Translations under genes and position numbers: made by a program
Assembly: GCA_030741455.1 (NCBI GenBank)
Contig: JASLVI010000087.1
Location: 1 to 6,238, forward strand
Source of the DNA: Candidatus Poseidoniaceae archaeon
GTDB lineage: Archaea; Thermoplasmatota; Poseidoniia; Poseidoniales; Poseidoniaceae
Reading direction: 5' to 3'
Length of the DNA: 6,238 bases
Part shown: positions 4,668-6,238 of the stretch, in pieces
Numbering within the stretch: the stretch's first letter is position 1
How the letters are laid out: each line of letters begins with the position of its first letter
The notes under the pieces: generated by a model
Databases searched by the model: none
Told to the model about the DNA's origin: nothing
The model's input: the letters and a program-made list of their open reading frames with translations, nothing else

Positions 4668-6238
4668 TCACATTCCAGCCATGTCGCCGGTCTGAATGGT
4701 CCATTGACTTGCGTAAACGCCCTGATGTTCGACCAATTCATCGTGCTTGCCTCGTTCAACAATGGCTCCATCGACCATAGCAAGGATTTCATTGGCATTG
4801 CGAATCGTACTCAATCGATGTGCAACCGCAATGGTTGCCCGACCTGAACCAGTGCTGAGCAAGTTCTCTTGAATTCGTCGTTCTGTTTCAGCATCCAGTG
4901 CACTCGAGGCTTCATCAAGAATCAACAATGATGGTTTCTTCAACAGCGCACGGGCGAGTGAAACACGTGCTCGCTGCCCACCACTCAGCATGGCACCTCG
5001 ATCGCCGACCATCGTCTCGATTCCATCTTCAAGTTCTTCAACAAATTCGAGTGCTCCGGCGAGTTTGAGTGCTTCGATTAAATCGCTTTCCTTCGCCTCT
5101 TGATTGTATTGAACATTGTCCTTAATCGAACCATAGAACAGGAACGGATCTTGACTCACAAACCCAATTGCTTCACGAACACTCGCAAGCGTGTAGGTAT
5201 GAATGTCGTTGCCATTGATGAGGACCTCTCCCGAATCAGGAACATAGTAGCGCATGAGCAATTTCAGAATGGTGGTCTTCCCAGCACCTGTGTGCCCCAT
5301 AACACCGAGGAATTGACCACCAGCAACCTTGAACGAGATTCCACTCAACACCTTCGTTGATGTGTTAGGATAGGTGAAATGGACATCCTTGAACTCAACC
5401 GATTCAATCGGTCCAAGCAATTCAATTGCATCTTCTCGATCGACAATGGTCGGTTCCAAATCAATTGCTGCAAAGACGCGACGAGCTGCCGCTTCACCAC
5501 GTTGCAATTGATTGACGAGAATTCCGAAGATGAACATCGGCATGGTCATTCGCGTACTGATTAACAAGAACGTAACGAGTTGTCCGGTCGTAATTTCTCC
5601 TTCCTTTGCAAGCCAGCCACCTGCAGTGACAAGAAGTCCAAATGCAATGCCTGCAACAACGTAAATCATCGGAATAAATCGGTTTCGATCTTGACTTGCA
5701 CCCATTGCTTGGTCTCGATAAGCACCCGATTCTCGGTCAACACGGTTGGCTTCCCATTCCTCAGCATTGTATGCTTGAACCACTGAAATTCCAGAGATTA
5801 GATTCTCAAGGACGGCTGTGATATCGCCAGTGGATTCACGTTGCTTCCGATACTTACGCTGAACACTGGTTGAAAACCAATAGACGATTGGTACAATGAA
5901 AATAATTGGTCCAAACAAAACGATAGCAAGTTTCCACGACATCAAAACCAGAATCAAAAATGCGGTAAGGAAGGTGACGAAGATTCGTATAATCGATGTG
6001 GACGAATCGGAGACAACATCTTCCAATTGATTCACATCACTCGATAAGACAGCCATAATCTGCCCCGTTTGTCGCATATCGTAGTAGGAAGCCTCCATGG
6101 CGATGAGCGACTTTGTTGCGTCCATTCGTAAGTCGTGTTGAATCTTGTACCCAAGTGTTTGCCAAGAATATTCAGAGATTCCTTGAAAGATTGCAAGAAA
6201 GAAGAAGCCCAAGAAAATCAGGACACCATAACCAACAG
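4668..6238 (-). CDS. ABC exporter (MsbA/multidrug type), fused permease and ATPase, N terminus missing
   Basis: This half-transporter uses ATP to move a lipid, drug or other hydrophobic substrate out across the membrane. The frame is open to the window edge (last codons read VGYGVLIF), so the true start and probably the first transmembrane helix lie beyond 6238. Counting from the TTG-encoded Leu at 6210-6212, transmembrane segments are visible at about 75-91, 95-114, 180-199 and 211-235, with coupling-helix regions such as MEASYYDMRQTGQIM (39-53). The ATPase domain has A-loop Tyr281, Walker A GHTGAGKT (306-313), Q-loop Gln354, signature LSGGQ (409-413), Walker B LLILDEASSALD (429-440) with catalytic Glu434, and switch His465. 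Every ATPase motif is canonical, which fits a homodimer with two working sites, though a partner gene beyond the edge is possible. Its substrate cannot be told. It converges on the small membrane protein with no spacer. Confidence 0.95.
   Translation of the reverse strand, partial: VGYGVLIFLGFFFLAIFQGISEYSWQTLGYKIQHDLRMDATKSLIAMEASYYDMRQTGQIMAVLSSDVNQLEDVVSDSSTSIIRIFVTFLTAFLILVLMSWKLAIVLFGPIIFIVPIVYWFSTSVQRKYRKQRESTGDITAVLENLISGISVVQAYNAEEWEANRVDRESGAYRDQAMGASQDRNRFIPMIYVVAGIAFGLLVTAGGWLAKEGEITTGQLVTFLLISTRMTMPMFIFGILVNQLQRGEAAARRVFAAIDLEPTIVDREDAIELLGPIESVEFKDVHFTYPNTSTKVLSGISFKVAGGQFLGVMGHTGAGKTTILKLLMRYYVPDSGEVLINGNDIHTYTLASVREAIGFVSQDPFLFYGSIKDNVQYNQEAKESDLIEALKLAGALEFVEELEDGIETMVGDRGAMLSGGQRARVSLARALLKKPSLLILDEASSALDAETERRIQENLLSTGSGRATIAVAHRLSTIRNANEILAMVDGAIVERGKHDELVEHQGVYASQWTIQTGDMAGM

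Noticed and set aside
5100..5786. Three plus-strand open frames opposite the ABC exporter (5100-5360, 5379-5564, 5580-5786)
   Set aside because: All are antisense to canonical ATPase and permease motifs and show no protein family character.
1..6238. Search by eye for tRNA or rRNA genes, C/D guide RNAs, CRISPR repeats, insertion-sequence ends and long repeats
   Set aside because: Nothing convincing was seen. Almost all bases lie in real genes, and the two gaps over 100 bases look like promoters. A short C/D guide RNA could escape reading by eye.

Overview
The window looks like a piece of an archaeal chromosome. It holds intact genes for archaeal or archaeo-eukaryotic hallmark proteins: fibrillarin, Nop5, transcription factor S and the sliding clamp PCNA. 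It also has Shine-Dalgarno sites of the GGTGA type and TATA-like AT tracts in the two divergent intergenic gaps. Moderate base composition, tight gene packing and several genes of more bacterial character (Fpg/MutM, a type IV ABC exporter) would fit an uncultivated marine Thermoplasmatota lineage such as Marine Group II (Poseidoniales). That placement is inference and no marker in the window proves it.

Left part, minus strand (1-1801): a three-gene operon read right to left, nop5, then flpA (fibrillarin), then the first 25 codons of a Fpg/MutM-type DNA glycosylase that runs off the left edge. Gaps are 9 and 4 bases. Both downstream genes have GGTGA exactly 4 bases before their start codon, and the glycosylase starts with TTG. 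Nop5 and fibrillarin are the scaffold and methyltransferase of the box C/D RNA-guided 2'-O-methylation complex; a base-excision repair enzyme in the same transcript is unexpected.

Middle (1802-3202): a divergent promoter gap, then tfs (plus strand) and pcn (minus strand), which converge with no base between their stop codons. A second divergent gap separates pcn from the next plus-strand gene.

Right part (3203-6238): a membrane-anchored family 2 glycosyltransferase and a 97-residue two-helix membrane protein on the plus strand, facing a half-size ABC exporter on the minus strand whose N terminus lies past the right edge. The small protein and the exporter also abut stop to stop with no spacer. 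This half suggests envelope glycan or lipid work, but nothing proves that the three genes act together.

I see no RNA genes, mobile elements, CRISPR arrays or long repeats. The window is mostly an ordinary, compact archaeal core region. The points most worth following are the TTG-started Fpg gene in the C/D RNP operon, the two zero-gap convergent pairs, the altered cofactor-site residues of fibrillarin, and the uncharacterised small membrane protein.
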